Source of the DNA: Carex sylvatica
Lineage: Eukaryota > Streptophyta > Magnoliopsida > Poales > Cyperaceae
NCBI GenBank assembly: GCA_964058845.1
Contig: CAXKVR010000577.1
Coordinates: 1-27,906 of the forward strand
Length of the DNA: 27,906 bases
Direction of reading: 5' to 3'
Shown: piece by piece, positions 27,800-27,906 of the stretch
Position numbering within the stretch: position 1 is the first letter of the stretch
Layout of the letters: each line of letters starts with the position of its first letter
Translations under genes and position numbers: made by a program
The notes under the pieces: model-generated
Seen by the model: the letters and a program-made list of their open reading frames with translations, nothing else
Told to the model about the DNA's origin: nothing
The model's database searches: none

Positions 27800-27906
27800 T
27801 TGTTCTCCATAGCCCATTTTGGATCGACCGTTTGGACTTCAAAAAGTCGATCGGAACCGTTCATCTTGTTCTCCATATTAATATGTGCTTGGATACCAAA
27901 ATTTTT
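27800..27906. mobile_element. FB-A element, copy 6, cut by the window end
   Basis: GTCGATCGGAACCGTTCATC and TTGTTCTCCATATTAATATG are one FB-A arm. It directly follows copy 5. The rest lies beyond the window. Confidence 0.7.

Noticed and set aside
1..27906. tRNA, rRNA genes or CRISPR arrays
   Set aside because: No cloverleaf-like sequence or evenly spaced identical short repeats were seen by eye; all repeats found are transposon-derived, microsatellite or irregular.

Overview
This is a 27.9 kb piece of AT-rich nuclear DNA from a flowering plant. The evidence is plant ATL-type RING-H2 genes, TATA/CT-rich plant promoters, and plant-type MITEs, Helitrons, a LINE and a MULE relic. Nothing seen fixes the genus; a monocot is possible but unproven. 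There is no sign of bacterial or organellar sequence.

Only two genes look intact. Both are intronless ATL-family RING-H2 E3 ubiquitin ligases on the + strand (11889-12782 and 18058-18927). A third, broken paralogue lies at 20554-21233. It has lost its promoter, start codon and membrane anchor through one deletion of about 0.7 kb relative to copy 2, and it carries a 1-nt frameshift and a 39-bp deletion near its end. Copies 2 and 3 belong to a tandem segmental duplication that includes about 1 kb of 3' flank. The copy-3 flank has been split by about 4.9 kb of transposable elements.

Layout: 1-2350 holds hairpins and two abutting long-palindrome (foldback) elements of a family called FB-A here. 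2910-3082 is a hAT-like element. 3351-5106 is a Helitron (minus orientation) that still carries a wrecked Rep/helicase N-terminal domain. 5325-8455 is mostly unassigned, with one GC-richer block (about 5480-5960) and a field of degenerate repeats (about 6700-8010). 8456-9062 is a string of three abutting Tourist-like MITEs sharing TAA target sites. 9402-9778 and 10779-11135 are hAT-like elements. Then comes ATL gene 1. 14535-15408 is a 5'-truncated LINE with a clear target-site duplication. 16074-16872 is a MULE-type element with a perfect 9-bp target-site duplication. 16935-17204 is a hAT-like repeat. Then come ATL gene 2, more MITEs and the ATL pseudogene. 21295-26205 is a nested block joined at (TA)n tracts: foldback FB-B, foldback FB-A, a 3.1 kb Helitron, another FB-A and another FB-B. 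The remainder is the duplicated gene-2 flank, AT-rich DNA and two more FB-A copies.

The most notable object is the inner Helitron (22175-25253, minus). It carries, all on its own sense strand, three fragments of an SRP-receptor beta-subunit gene with exon/intron borders, a first exon resembling a KANL3/TEX30 alpha/beta hydrolase with its GC-rich leader, and a LINE reverse-transcriptase zinc-binding remnant. All are disabled. It is best read as a gene-capturing Helitron.
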